NCBI RefSeq assembly: GCF_024343735.1
Contig: NZ_RJUE01000003.1
Location: 120,719-184,718, forward strand
DNA length: 64,000 nucleotides
Direction of reading: 5' to 3'
From: Lacihabitans sp. CCS-44
GTDB taxonomy: Bacteria; Bacteroidota; Bacteroidia; Cytophagales; Spirosomataceae
Position numbers and translations under genes: made by a program. Below are positions 43,208-52,433 of the stretch, in pieces (position 1 is the stretch's first letter; the number at the start of each line of letters is the position of its first letter). The notes below the pieces were generated by a model. The model had not been told where the DNA came from and ran no database searches. It was given only the letters and a program-made list of their open reading frames with translations.

Positions 43208-45691
43208 ATGTTGATTTTAACCGAACAAATAACCACCAACAGCAAAATATTACTAACTGATAGCCGATTTTTGTCTAATGCAGAGTCTAGTATATTTTTT
43301 GCAATAAAAGGAGAAAGGCATAATGGGCATCAGTTTATTCAGCAACTTTTTGAGAAAGGCATTAAAGAATTTGTGGTTGAAAAAGACGTAGTCAACAGTG
43401 ATTCTGCCTTAAAAGAATTCTTGGAGAAAACTGATTTAAAGGCTTTTGTGGTTCAGAACAGTATTAAAGCATTGCAAAACCTTGCAACTGAAAAACGAAA
43501 ATTTTTCAAATATCCAGTAATAGGTATAACCGGAAGCAATGGTAAAACTATTGTGAAAGAATGGCTGCATTTCTTACTCGAACAAGAGTTTGAAGTCATT
43601 AAAAGTCCAAGAAGTTACAACTCTCAAATTGGCGTGGCTTTATCGGTTTGGGAAATGAACAAAAAAAGCAATTTGGGGATTTTTGAGGCTGGAATTTCTT
43701 TGCAAAATGAAATGCAAAACCTTGAATCCATCATAAAGCCAGAAATTGGTATTTTCACCAATATTGGTCCTGCTCACAATGAAGGTTTTAAAAGCTTAAA
43801 ACAAAAAATAACTGAAAAACTTAGACTCTTCAAGACCTCTAAAGTGTTGGTTTATTGCAAAGATTACAAGGAAATCAATGAAGAACTTGCTATCCTTCTG
43901 AAAGCAGTAAATCCTAACATTCAACTTATTAGCTGGTCGAGAAACCGCATTGGCGAAAACTGGATAGATACTCAACTGACCGAAACAGGTACGCAAATAG
44001 AAATAAATTGGCTAGGCGAAAGTTACGATTTCGAGATACCATTTACAGACAACGCTTCTATTGAAAATGCTGTACATTGTGCCTACACGGGCTTGTATCT
44101 CAATTCTCAATCCAAAATCAATCTAGAAGTATTTTTTGAGAAATTCAAATTGCTCCGACCGGTTGCCATGAGGCTTGAACTCAAGCAGGGCACCAATGAC
44201 AATTACATCATTGACGATACTTACAACAATGATTTGGGTGGACTAAAGATGGCTTTAAATTTCATGAGCCAACACCACACCAAACGCCAAAAAACTCTGA
44301 TAGTCAGCGACATACTTCAATCTGGCTTACAAGAACATGATCTATTGCATAGTCTTAAAGATTTAATCAAGTCCCAAGATATCAGCATATTAATTGGCAT
44401 TGGTTCTAAGTTTTTTCACCAAAAAGAGTTTTTTTCAAGTATTTCAAAAGTAAGTAGCTTCTTTTATGAAAACACATCAGATTTCCTAAGCTTGTTCAAT
44501 TTTGAAAACCTGAGTAATTCTTTGATTTTGGTAAAAGGAGCCAGACCATTTGCCTTTGAGAAAATCGTCAATAAGTTGGTGATGAAGGTTCATGGAACAG
44601 TTTTCGAGGTAAATCTGGATTCGTTGACCCACAATCTCAATTATTACCGAAATAAAATAGGTAACCAGACCAAAATCATGGTGATGGTGAAAGCTTTTGC
44701 TTACGGTAGCGGAAGCATGGAAGTGGCCAGCTGGCTTCAATATCATCGTGTCGATTATCTATCTGTGGCTTACCCTGACGAAGGCGTGGTTTTGAGACAA
44801 AACGGTATTAAACTTCCTATTTTGGTTTTAAATTCTGACCCTGAAACTTACCACAAGTTGTTTGAATATGACCTTGAGCCAGAGATTTATAGCTTAAGAA
44901 CTTTAAAGGCCTATTTGCATTTCAAAACCAATCTTTATCCCGATTCTGTTTCAAAAATACACTTGAAATTAGATACCGGAATGCATCGACTGGGTTTTAT
45001 TGAAGAGGATTTAGAGACTTTAGTAGAACAAATAAAAGAAACGCCAAATGTGGAAATTGCCTCTATTTTTAGCCATTTGGTTGGAGCCGATGAGGCCGAA
45101 CATATTGATTTCTCGAAAAGACAAATTGCTCAGTTTGACAGCTTATCTTCGAAAATAATTGAAAAACTGAATTATAAACCACTAAGACACATCTGTAATT
45201 CTGCTGGAATAATTCGTTTTCCTGAGGCCAAATACGAAATGGTGAGATTGGGAATCGGTTTGTATGGCATTGAATCTTCGGGAATTGAACCCAATGCCTT
45301 GGAAGTTGTAGGAACGCTCAAAACCACCATTTCTCAAATAAAAACGCTAAGTCAAGGTGAAACCGTTGGTTACAGTCGCAGAGGAATTATTGACAAAGAA
45401 TCGAAGATAGCAACGCTCGCGATAGGCTACGCAGATGGTTATGACAGGGGTTTCAGCAGAGGTGTTGGCCAAGTATTGGTAAACGATGTTTTATGCCCAG
45501 TAGTTGGAAATGTATGCATGGACATGACGATGATAGACGTGAGCCATGCCAATTGCAAAGAGGGAGATCAAGTAATCATGTTCGGCAAAAAACCCCATAT
45601 CAATGACCTGGCTGCCGCTATCGGAACGATTCCTTATGAGTTATTAACTGGTGTAAGCGAAAGAGTAAAGCGTGTTTTTTATCATGAGTAG
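43208..45691 (+). CDS. fused MurF ligase and alanine racemase
   Basis: An 827-residue two-enzyme protein. The N-terminal part (to about 455) is MurF-like: ATP loop GITGSNGKT at 106-114, then IVKEWLHFLLEQEFEV, NIGPAHNEGF, and IIDDTYNNDLGGLKMAL. The C-terminal part is alanine racemase. The PLP lysine is K495 in MVKAFAYGSG. HLKLDTGMHRLGF, HICNSAGIIRF and VRLGIGLYGI follow, and GETVGYSRRG holds the second catalytic Tyr. It makes D-alanine and adds D-Ala-D-Ala to the UDP-MurNAc tripeptide. The fusion is a known Bacteroidota arrangement. It follows glpD by 26 nt. Confidence 0.93.
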   Translation: MLILTEQITTNSKILLTDSRFLSNAESSIFFAIKGERHNGHQFIQQLFEKGIKEFVVEKDVVNSDSALKEFLEKTDLKAFVVQNSIKALQNLATEKRKFFKYPVIGITGSNGKTIVKEWLHFLLEQEFEVIKSPRSYNSQIGVALSVWEMNKKSNLGIFEAGISLQNEMQNLESIIKPEIGIFTNIGPAHNEGFKSLKQKITEKLRLFKTSKVLVYCKDYKEINEELAILLKAVNPNIQLISWSRNRIGENWIDTQLTETGTQIEINWLGESYDFEIPFTDNASIENAVHCAYTGLYLNSQSKINLEVFFEKFKLLRPVAMRLELKQGTNDNYIIDDTYNNDLGGLKMALNFMSQHHTKRQKTLIVSDILQSGLQEHDLLHSLKDLIKSQDISILIGIGSKFFHQKEFFSSISKVSSFFYENTSDFLSLFNFENLSNSLILVKGARPFAFEKIVNKLVMKVHGTVFEVNLDSLTHNLNYYRNKIGNQTKIMVMVKAFAYGSGSMEVASWLQYHRVDYLSVAYPDEGVVLRQNGIKLPILVLNSDPETYHKLFEYDLEPEIYSLRTLKAYLHFKTNLYPDSVSKIHLKLDTGMHRLGFIEEDLETLVEQIKETPNVEIASIFSHLVGADEAEHIDFSKRQIAQFDSLSSKIIEKLNYKPLRHICNSAGIIRFPEAKYEMVRLGIGLYGIESSGIEPNALEVVGTLKTTISQIKTLSQGETVGYSRRGIIDKESKIATLAIGYADGYDRGFSRGVGQVLVNDVLCPVVGNVCMDMTMIDVSHANCKEGDQVIMFGKKPHINDLAAAIGTIPYELLTGVSERVKRVFYHE

Positions 45692-45725
45692 ATTTTTCAA
45701 ATCTTTGAAAAAAACAATAATACCT

Positions 45726-45755
45726 TTTGAGTTAATGACTAAATATTTAAATTTG
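45726..45755 (+). promoter_or_regulatory. promoter of a toxin-antitoxin pair
   Basis: TTTG (45726-45729), an 18-nt spacer and TAAATTTG (45748-45755) match the Bacteroidota consensus well, 18 nt ahead of the antitoxin ATG at 45773. Confidence 0.6.
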
Positions 45756-45772
45756 AATATAAATATTAAATT

Positions 45773-45991
45773 ATGGATTTACAAACCTCAAAAATTGAGC
45801 TGATAAAGATGATATTGGAAATTGATAACTTTGATTTAATTCAAGGCATTTCTAATATTTTAAAGAAAAAGGAAACTGATTTTTGGACAGAACTTACAAC
45901 TGACGAAAAAGAGGAAATAAAGTTAGGAATTCAACAGTTAGATAATGGACATCGGGTTTCATTTGAAGATTTTTTAAGGAAGGTATCTTAA
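45773..45991 (+). CDS. antitoxin of a RelE/ParE-type pair
   Basis: A 72-residue acidic protein. The helical N-terminal half is SKIELIKMILEIDNFDLIQGISNIL. The second half, WTELTTDEKEEIKLGIQQLDNGHRVSFEDFLRKVS, ends with the 'G-x-x-V-S-x-E-x-F' phrase of small addiction-module antitoxins found in Bacteroidota. Its stop overlaps the toxin start (TAATG). It should bind and silence the downstream toxin and repress the shared promoter. Confidence 0.72.
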   Translation: MDLQTSKIELIKMILEIDNFDLIQGISNILKKKETDFWTELTTDEKEEIKLGIQQLDNGHRVSFEDFLRKVS

Positions 45992-46275
45992 TGAAAATTT
46001 TCCTCTCAATACTAGCAGAAGCTAAAATTGAAGATTTACTTATATTTTTAGAAACTAATTGGAATACAAAAGTAAAAAATGATTTTCTAGAAAAACTAAA
46101 TCTAAAAATGACGCAAGTCTCTCAACTTCCTCAAAGCTGCCAACAATCCAAACAATTCCCTGGTCTTTATAAGTGCGTTGTCACAAAGCAGACTTCTTTT
46201 TACTATCGTATCAATATAAATAAGGAAGAAATTGAGGTAGTGACTTTTTTTGACAACCGACAAATAAAAAGGTAA
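45991..46275 (+). CDS. RelE/ParE-family toxin
   Basis: A 94-residue basic protein with the RelE/ParE fold pattern. LSILAEAKIEDLLIFLETNWNTKVKNDFLEKLNLKMTQVSQLPQSCQQS gives strand-helix-helix. KCVVTKQTSFYYRININKEEIEVVTFFDNRQ follows, with the common ending 'V-x-F-F-D-N-R-Q'. This subfamily ending is often seen with the short antitoxin encoded one codon upstream. The target may be mRNA or gyrase; not determined. Confidence 0.78.
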   Translation: MKIFLSILAEAKIEDLLIFLETNWNTKVKNDFLEKLNLKMTQVSQLPQSCQQSKQFPGLYKCVVTKQTSFYYRININKEEIEVVTFFDNRQIKR

Positions 46276-46294
46276 TTAACTATTTAATACCCTA

Positions 46295-46831
46295 TCACTT
46301 TAACCTAAAACTACTCAAATAAGGCTCTACAATGTCCTTATAATAAGCATATTTCTCGGTTTCGCAGGCAAAAGTCACTATAAAAACTTTGGCGTTTTTG
46401 ACGTAATAATATTGCCTCCAAGTTTGGGCATAGCCGCTCTTTTCACCTTTATAAGTGACCATATAAACATTAGGCTTCAGCTTCTTTTTCTCAATCACTT
46501 TGAAGTTCTTTACAACAGTAGGCAAATAAGTTATAGAAAACTGAGCGTATTTATCTACAGTATAATTGGCACTTGGGAGTTTGTCTACCGTGATATTGAT
46601 ATTATCTACAAACCTATCAATGTAGCTCAAAGTATCCGTTGGTGATAGCAAACTACAAAGGTTTTCTTGGCAATTATCCTGAATTCTCCAACCTTTAGGT
46701 ATATCCATTTTGTAGGTTTTCTTATCCAAAACCAATGGTTTAGGAGCTTTTGAAGTATCTGGAGCTACTTGAACTTGAGCCATAGATAAATTGCCAGCAA
46801 ACAAAAAAAGAGCGAACAAAATCTGCTTCAT
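46295..46831 (-). CDS. secreted PsbP/DcrB-like protein
   Basis: A 178-residue protein with signal peptide MKQILFALFLFAGNLSMAQ. The single domain runs from YKMDIPKGWRIQDNC to TFACETEKYAYYKDIVEPYLSSFRLK. A fold of alternating strands with the 'I-P-x-G-W' start and the end 'F-x-x-I-x-x-S-F' is that of DUF1795/DcrB and PsbP-like proteins. Three Cys residues lie in the mature part. Function unknown. It begins 12 nt after aroA and probably shares its transcript. Confidence 0.6.
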   Translation of the reverse strand: MKQILFALFLFAGNLSMAQVQVAPDTSKAPKPLVLDKKTYKMDIPKGWRIQDNCQENLCSLLSPTDTLSYIDRFVDNINITVDKLPSANYTVDKYAQFSITYLPTVVKNFKVIEKKKLKPNVYMVTYKGEKSGYAQTWRQYYYVKNAKVFIVTFACETEKYAYYKDIVEPYLSSFRLK

Positions 46832-46843
46832 CTACTTATTTTT

Positions 46844-48082
46844 TTAGTTCAATTCATCAAAAGAGACAATTTTGCTCAAATCCTCCCAATAACTTGGATA
46901 AGATTTCGCTACGACTCCAGGTTCCTCAATAATCACATCCGAAATCATAGCCAATGGTGCAAAAGCCATTGCCATTCGGTGGTCATCATAGGTTTCAAAA
47001 GTTGGTGTTTCAGCCCAACTTCCACCAAAATTCACCTCATATCTGGTTTTGGCCTCCACTTCCTCTAAGGTCCCTCCTATTTTGGCCAATTCATTTTGCA
47101 GTGCCAAAACTCTGTCAGTTTCTTTGATTTTTAAACTTTCTAAACCAGTAAAAATTCCCTTTATTTTTTTTGCAACTAAAACCACAGCAACCGTTTGAGC
47201 CAAATCAGGACAATCTGTAAAATCCCACTCAAATGTATCATTTGCTTTGATTTTTTGAAGCAAAACACCATCCGAAGTGAAAGTACTTTTTACACCTAAT
47301 TCAGCCATGATATTGACAATAACACTATCGCCTTGCAAAGAATTTTCTTTTAAACCCAAAAGCTCAATCTCTACATCATCATTTTCTGCCAAGGCAACTA
47401 TAGAATACCAATATGATGCTCCAGACCAGTCTGATTCTATTTGATAGCTTGTTGGTTTGTACGTTTGAGGCTCAACCGAGAGCTTTTTAGCATCCCAATC
47501 TGCTGAAACTTTTACACCAAAAGCTTCCATTTGCTTTATGGTCATGGTGATGTACGGAATTGAACCAATTTCACCTAACAACCTAATCATCAATCCATTA
47601 GGCAATGATGGGCTTATCATCAACAAAGCTGAAATATACTGACTGCTAACATCTCCTCTTATTGAAATCTCGTTGGTTTTTTGTTTGGTAAAACCCTTTA
47701 ATTGCGTTGGAGGATAACCTTCTTTGGAGAGATAATCTATTTCACAACCTATTGACTTTAAAGCATCTACCAAAATACCAATCGGACGTTCGCACATTCT
47801 TGGTGTGCCTGTCATGGTTTTGATTTGGTTGGTTATGGCGAAATAGGCCGTCAAAAAACGCATGGTAGTACCAGCATCTAAAACATCTGCTACTGCATCC
47901 TCAGATTTTAGTAAACGAATCATCGTTTGGGTATCTCTAGCCGAAGAGAGGTTTTGTAGTTCTCCTCCAAAACCTGACAAAGCATTGATTATCAAAGCCC
48001 TATTACTTTCACTTTTTGAAGAAGCCAGTCTGATTTTCTCCTTAAAATTACCCGTTTGTTTTCTAACTAAAATACGATGCAT
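46844..48082 (-). CDS. aroA: 3-phosphoshikimate 1-carboxyvinyltransferase (EPSP synthase)
   Basis: A 412-residue enzyme of the EPSP synthase family. Landmarks are SKSESNRALIINALSGF (shikimate-3-phosphate binding), DVLDAGTTMRFLTAYFAI, TGTPRMCERPIGILVDAL, SSQYISALLMISPSLPNG and DWSGASYWYSIVAL. The C-terminal part has KIKGIFTGLESLKIKETDRVLALQNEL and YDDHRMAMAFAPLAMI. It joins PEP to shikimate 3-phosphate on the way to aromatic amino acids. TATCTTTG at 48108-48115 (read leftward) is a promoter -7 box just before the ATG. Confidence 0.95.
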   Translation of the reverse strand: MHRILVRKQTGNFKEKIRLASSKSESNRALIINALSGFGGELQNLSSARDTQTMIRLLKSEDAVADVLDAGTTMRFLTAYFAITNQIKTMTGTPRMCERPIGILVDALKSIGCEIDYLSKEGYPPTQLKGFTKQKTNEISIRGDVSSQYISALLMISPSLPNGLMIRLLGEIGSIPYITMTIKQMEAFGVKVSADWDAKKLSVEPQTYKPTSYQIESDWSGASYWYSIVALAENDDVEIELLGLKENSLQGDSVIVNIMAELGVKSTFTSDGVLLQKIKANDTFEWDFTDCPDLAQTVAVVLVAKKIKGIFTGLESLKIKETDRVLALQNELAKIGGTLEEVEAKTRYEVNFGGSWAETPTFETYDDHRMAMAFAPLAMISDVIIEEPGVVAKSYPSYWEDLSKIVSFDELN

Positions 48083-48182
48083 CCTATAATGTTATGTTAC
48101 CAAAACACAAAGATAAAATATGAATTTGGAGATTACGATTTATTTCGTTTGAAAAGAACCTCTGAATTGTAAAGTAACTGAC

Positions 48183-48773
48183 TTACAAACTCTTAAAAAC
48201 CTTGAGTTGCTTGTTGTCGCTTAATTTTATACCATTGAAAAACTTCGAACGGTTGTTCAAAATTATCAATCCAGCCTGAATGGCAGGAATCATTATGAGT
48301 GCTTCTGAATTTTGAGTAGGAGATTGACCAAACTGTACCCAATCATATACCAAGGGCAAAAAAGCCGCCAAACTTCCCCATCCAAGGCCCCATTTTATAC
48401 CTTTGTAAACTTCATGTCGATATACTTTTTTTATATCAGACACCTTAATATTCCAAGTTTCTAATTTTCTTTCAACATTATTATAGTGCATGATGGTGAG
48501 CGTAGAATCGCCAATTTCACTTAATTCTTCTTGAAAAAATTGTCCGTTTTTTGTTTTAAAACCCAACTTATCTCCCACATAATATCTTCTTCTTTTGTGG
48601 TTTCGATAATTGTCTAATACCAAAAAATTACCGTCTCTTTGGATAGTCTTATACAAATTGGGGTTGTTTTTCTCCAATAGCTCTTCAATCTGCAAGGCTT
48701 CTTTTTGGTGTGGTTCTTGGCAAAACACGTTGCCAAAGCAAAATATTAAAATCAGGAAAAGGCAATTTTTCAT
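48183..48773 (-). CDS. secreted protein of unknown function
   Basis: A 196-residue protein with signal peptide MKNCLFLILIFCFGNVFCQ. The middle has strands with a Lys/Arg-rich turn (NFLVLDNYRNHKRRRYYVGDKLGFK) and DSTLTIMHYNNVERKLETWNIKVSDIKKVYR. A probable membrane-associated segment follows (GIKWGLGWGSLAAFLPLVYDWVQFG and MIPAIQAGLIILNN). Small Bacteroidota envelope proteins share this layout without known function. It overlaps the DUF502 gene upstream by four bases. Confidence 0.55.
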   Translation of the reverse strand: MKNCLFLILIFCFGNVFCQEPHQKEALQIEELLEKNNPNLYKTIQRDGNFLVLDNYRNHKRRRYYVGDKLGFKTKNGQFFQEELSEIGDSTLTIMHYNNVERKLETWNIKVSDIKKVYRHEVYKGIKWGLGWGSLAAFLPLVYDWVQFGQSPTQNSEALIMIPAIQAGLIILNNRSKFFNGIKLSDNKQLKVFKSL

Positions 48774-49381
48774 GTATTGGAATCAGAAAAAGAAACGCCT
48801 CCGGAAACAATGATTTTCATAACCTCGGCACTAGAAATAGACAGAATCTCTACTTGGTCTTTGGGTACAATAAACATATCTCCAGAAAAAGCGTAAGCAT
48901 GTGGACAATATACACTTACCATATCAGGAAGCCCCATAACATCGAGGCCATCTTGTGTCAAAAAACCCAGTTTTCGAATATTCGATTCTTTATTTAGAGT
49001 CACCAAAACACCAGTTTTAAACTTCTTTTTATCGCCAACAAATGCTGAAATGAGGTCTTTAAAAGCTGTATAAAATATCTTAACAATTGGCAGATGTTTC
49101 ATGCCATTCTCTAGCCAATTCTGAATGGTTTGCGGAAGTAATCTGGTAAAAACAAAACCAATGAAAGCTGTGCCAAAAAGTACGATCAAAAAACCCAAAC
49201 CTGGTACAAAAAACTCTTGATTGGGATTGTCCCAGCTAAATTTGATCCTCACCAAACTATCAACAAAATCAAAAGCACTATAGAGAATCAAAATTGTAAA
49301 ACCCACAGGAGCTACAAAAAGTAAGCCCCTAACAAAATAAGACAAAAACTTATTTACCAATTTACCAAAACTTCCTTCCAT
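48770..49381 (-). CDS. DUF502 membrane protein
   Basis: A 203-residue protein with two strong N-terminal spans (FVRGLLFVAPVGFTILILYSAF and VPGLGFLIVLFGTAFIGFVF). The DUF502 core is then KIFYTAFKDLISAFVGDKKKFKTGVLVTL, with GFLTQDGLDVMGLPDMVSVYCPHAYAFSGDMFIVPKDQVEIL. The family is widespread and uncharacterised. It overlaps the following gene as ATGA and lies 5 nt after the MuiA-like gene, so the three are probably one transcript. Confidence 0.85.
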   Translation of the reverse strand: MEGSFGKLVNKFLSYFVRGLLFVAPVGFTILILYSAFDFVDSLVRIKFSWDNPNQEFFVPGLGFLIVLFGTAFIGFVFTRLLPQTIQNWLENGMKHLPIVKIFYTAFKDLISAFVGDKKKFKTGVLVTLNKESNIRKLGFLTQDGLDVMGLPDMVSVYCPHAYAFSGDMFIVPKDQVEILSISSAEVMKIIVSGGVSFSDSNT

Positions 49382-49386
49382 AGATT

Positions 49387-50961
49387 TTAAAGGTTATTGA
49401 TTCGTTTATCTTTTGGATATTTTACCGTGTATTTGAGCAAAACTTCTTTGCTTTGGCTGGCTGGAACTTCGAAAACCCAAGTCGTTTTCCCTGTGTTAGC
49501 TTCTACTACTCCTCCTTGAACATCTTCAATATCTACCTCAATATCAGAGTCTTGCGAAACAGGCACTTGATCTTCTAACACTACTTTAACAGTTTCGGAT
49601 TTAGTATTCCGAACCGAAATCTTATATCCAAAACTCTCTCGTATATTTGAGCCAATGGTTTTTCTAGCCTTGAAATTCTCTATTTCCTCTCTTTTTCCCA
49701 CTATTCTTGTGTCTTTTCCAAGACTCAATTTTAAAATATTATCCACACTCTGCTCATTGATGAAGGTTTTACCAATGAACTTGTTCTCAAAATACACATT
49801 GGCTTCTCCAGAAAGCAATTTATACTGTTCCCAATTTTTGAGTTCGGCTACCAAATAGGCATTCAAATCAAGCTTTGGAGCTATTACACTTTTATATTCT
49901 GCTTCGGCACTGTAGGTTTGTACCTCCACGATTTCGGGTTGCCCGCCAGAATTGATAGTATAAGTTGAGCCCAAATCAAAGTTGACGGTCATTCCTGTTT
50001 CTACCACGGCGACTGTCCTTGAGGCCGTGGCCATATCAGCCATAGCCATTGGAGCGGCCATAGTAACTCCATCTTCCATTTTTGCCGATTTTACATTTCT
50101 TTGATAAACAACTGGAGGTACATAAAAACTCAAAAACTGAGGATTTAGCTCCATTTTTTGGCCAGAAATAGCTGGATTAGAGGTTGACAATGAAAGCTTT
50201 ACATTGCTCCAATCAATACCTGTGTTTTGATAAACACTTGCTTTGTAGGCAATCATGACCGGGCTTTTGGTGTCCTTTACTCGTAAGTCGTAGTTAGGAT
50301 TCCAACCTGCATTATAGGCCACATAGCTCAGTTTAATACTTGCTGAAGTCGGTTTAGAAGCACTCACCGTCAGTTCAATCTGCCCAAGTGGTAAGGAATT
50401 GTTTCTAACTTCGGCCAATTGCTTTTCCAAACGCACTTTTTTATCTTTCAAAGGCTGCATTTGTCTTTGTATCTGCAAACGCCTTGCACCTACTTCGGTC
50501 AGTTTTACCCTGAAAAAATCAATCATTTCTTTCAAATCCTCCGGTAAAAGTCCGTCCTTTTCACTTTTAACATTAGAATTGGCCATAATCATTTTCTCTT
50601 CGTTTTGGGCCACAGCAAAAAGCATTTCTAAGTTTTCAATATCTGCTTGAACCTTCCCTACAGAATCTTGCAAAACCAAAACCTTATTATTTAGATGGTT
50701 AGCACTATACTTTACTGCCAAAAGGGTAAAATCACCTTTGCCTTCTACTAGTATACTATTGGCGTCAATACTATTAGCAATATCGTCCACTAAGAGCTTG
50801 GTTACACCCGCTGACAGCGACGTATTTACAGATTTTTCTAGCTGAGCTTGTTGCAAGAAAACCGTAACTTTATCGATTTTGGCATCTACTTTTTTTATGT
50901 TTTGGGCAAAACCAACTGAGAATAAACTTATTACTAATAAAGCTGTTTTTATAAATTTCAT
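49387..50961 (-). CDS. MuiA-like DUF4139 secreted protein
   Basis: A 524-residue exported protein (signal MKFIKTALLVISLFSVGFAQ). An N-terminal DUF4140-type domain (IDKVTVFLQQAQLEKSVNTSLSAGVTKLLVDDI) is followed by a coiled coil (residues about 90-185). The C-terminal DUF4139 beta domain (AYNAGWNPNYDLRVKDTKSPVMIAYKASVYQNTGIDW through TWVFEVPASQSKEVLLKYTVKYPKDKRI) completes it. Relatives are named mucoidy-inhibitor MuiA-like from one early report; biochemical function is unknown. Confidence 0.85.
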   Translation of the reverse strand: MKFIKTALLVISLFSVGFAQNIKKVDAKIDKVTVFLQQAQLEKSVNTSLSAGVTKLLVDDIANSIDANSILVEGKGDFTLLAVKYSANHLNNKVLVLQDSVGKVQADIENLEMLFAVAQNEEKMIMANSNVKSEKDGLLPEDLKEMIDFFRVKLTEVGARRLQIQRQMQPLKDKKVRLEKQLAEVRNNSLPLGQIELTVSASKPTSASIKLSYVAYNAGWNPNYDLRVKDTKSPVMIAYKASVYQNTGIDWSNVKLSLSTSNPAISGQKMELNPQFLSFYVPPVVYQRNVKSAKMEDGVTMAAPMAMADMATASRTVAVVETGMTVNFDLGSTYTINSGGQPEIVEVQTYSAEAEYKSVIAPKLDLNAYLVAELKNWEQYKLLSGEANVYFENKFIGKTFINEQSVDNILKLSLGKDTRIVGKREEIENFKARKTIGSNIRESFGYKISVRNTKSETVKVVLEDQVPVSQDSDIEVDIEDVQGGVVEANTGKTTWVFEVPASQSKEVLLKYTVKYPKDKRINNL

Positions 50962-51087
50962 ACTTGAGATTATTTATATGAATTAACGCTTTTTTCCTCA
51001 AAAAACTTCATTTTCGAAGAATTCTTTTTTCCAAACGCCCATTCAGGTCTTATTTTTAATAATTTTGCAAGCCAAAACAATCATTCA

Positions 51088-52158
51088 ATGTACGCACCAG
51101 ACAGAGTCAGAAAATTTACAGAAAATGTTTTTAAAGCCATAGGCTGCAGCACCAAAGATGCCAAATTAGCGGCTGACGTGTTGATTAATGCAGATTTGAA
51201 TGGTGTGGATTCCCATGGTGTGGCTCGTTTGGCCGGCTACGTTCGACTTTTTGACCACGGAAGACTCAATCCCAAGCCACATATTACAATAGTTTATGAA
51301 ACTCCGAGTACCGCCACTATTGATGGAGACAAAGGCCTCGGATTGGTTGTAGCTCCTTTTGCCATGAAATTGGCTATCAGAAAAGCAAAAAAAGCTGGTT
51401 CGGGCTGGATTTCTGTCCAAAACTCTAACCATTTTGGCATTGCCGGATATCATGCTTCACAAGCCTTGGAACACGATATGATTGGTTGGGCCATGACCAA
51501 CGCTGCACCGCTCGTTGTTCCTACTTTTTCTAAAGAAAAATTGCTAGGTACAAATCCGATTGCTGTGGCAGTTCCTGCTGACAAACAACCTGCTTTTTTG
51601 GCTGATTTTGCCACCACGGCCGTAGCTTATGGCAAAATGGAAATATTGCAAAGAAAGGGCATGAATGCACCAATGGGCTGGGTTCAGGATGAAAACGGCG
51701 ACCCCACGGACAATGCCAATGCTGTAAAAGAAGGTGGTGGATTGTTGCCTTTAGGCGGCGATAGAGAGCATGGAAGTCACAAAGGATACGGTTTGGGAGC
51801 TGTAGTTGATATATTTTCAGGTGTACTTTCTGGTGCAAATTTCGGCCCATGGGTGCCTCCTTTTGCCACCGCTGGTTTTCATGGTGTAGCGGCAGAACAA
51901 GTCGGAAAAGGCACTGGGCATTTCCTTGGAGCCATGCGGGTAGATGGTTTTAGACCAAAAGAAGAGTTTAAACAAAGTATGGACAAGTGGATTGAGAGAT
52001 TCCGTTCGGCCAAACATATTGATGGTAATCCCGTTCAAATACCTGGAGATCAGGAAAGAAATTTTAGAGCGGAAAGGTTGGTTTCAGGTTTGCCATTGAT
52101 TGACCCTGTGGTAGATAGCTTGAAGGAACTGGGTGAAAGATTTGGGGTGAAGTTTTAA
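51088..52158 (+). CDS. Ldh-family malate/lactate dehydrogenase
   Basis: A 356-residue NAD(P)-dependent dehydrogenase of the LDH2/MDG type, unrelated to classical lactate dehydrogenase. Key segments are DLNGVDSHGVARLAGYV, GWISVQNSNHFGIAGYHASQAL (the catalytic His region), GWAMTNAAPLVVPTF, LLGTNPIAVAVPA, LADFATTAVAYGKMEI and HKGYGLGAVVDIFSGVLSGANFGPWVPPF. It oxidises malate, sulfolactate, ureidoglycolate or similar 2-hydroxy acids; the substrate is not readable. TAATTTTG at 51060-51067 is a likely -7 box. Confidence 0.88.
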   Translation: MYAPDRVRKFTENVFKAIGCSTKDAKLAADVLINADLNGVDSHGVARLAGYVRLFDHGRLNPKPHITIVYETPSTATIDGDKGLGLVVAPFAMKLAIRKAKKAGSGWISVQNSNHFGIAGYHASQALEHDMIGWAMTNAAPLVVPTFSKEKLLGTNPIAVAVPADKQPAFLADFATTAVAYGKMEILQRKGMNAPMGWVQDENGDPTDNANAVKEGGGLLPLGGDREHGSHKGYGLGAVVDIFSGVLSGANFGPWVPPFATAGFHGVAAEQVGKGTGHFLGAMRVDGFRPKEEFKQSMDKWIERFRSAKHIDGNPVQIPGDQERNFRAERLVSGLPLIDPVVDSLKELGERFGVKF

Positions 52159-52208
52159 TAAATTCCCCACCAGAACTAAATAATTTCGTTAAATTTGTTT
52201 CATAAACA

Positions 52209-52433
52209 ATGGTCATCATGACAACGACAATTGAAGGTATTTATGAAAATGGTAAAATCACTTTGAATGAGTTGCCAAAAAATATTGAGAAAGCTCAGGT
52301 TAAAGTTGTTTTTGAAGAAGTTGAGGAAAAAGTAAAGTCAGGAAAAAGACAACTGGGAACAATGAGAGGGAAATTTGAAATTCCTGATGATTTCGATGAA
52401 CCTTTGACAGAATTAGAAGAATTTTGGACATGA
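52209..52433 (+). CDS. VapB-like antitoxin
   Basis: A 74-residue protein. The first part TTTIEGIYENGKITLNELPKNIEKAQVKVVFEE resembles the AbrB/DUF2281-type swapped-hairpin DNA-binding module. The second part, QLGTMRGKFEIPDDFDEPLTELEEFW, is the toxin-binding tail ('M-R-G-K-x-x-I-P-D-D-F-D-E-P-L') typical of antitoxins paired with PIN toxins. A TAAATTTG -7 box at 52190-52197 lies so close that the ATG at 52218 may be the true start. Its stop overlaps the ATG at 52430 of the toxin gene (ATGA). Confidence 0.8.
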   Translation: MVIMTTTIEGIYENGKITLNELPKNIEKAQVKVVFEEVEEKVKSGKRQLGTMRGKFEIPDDFDEPLTELEEFWT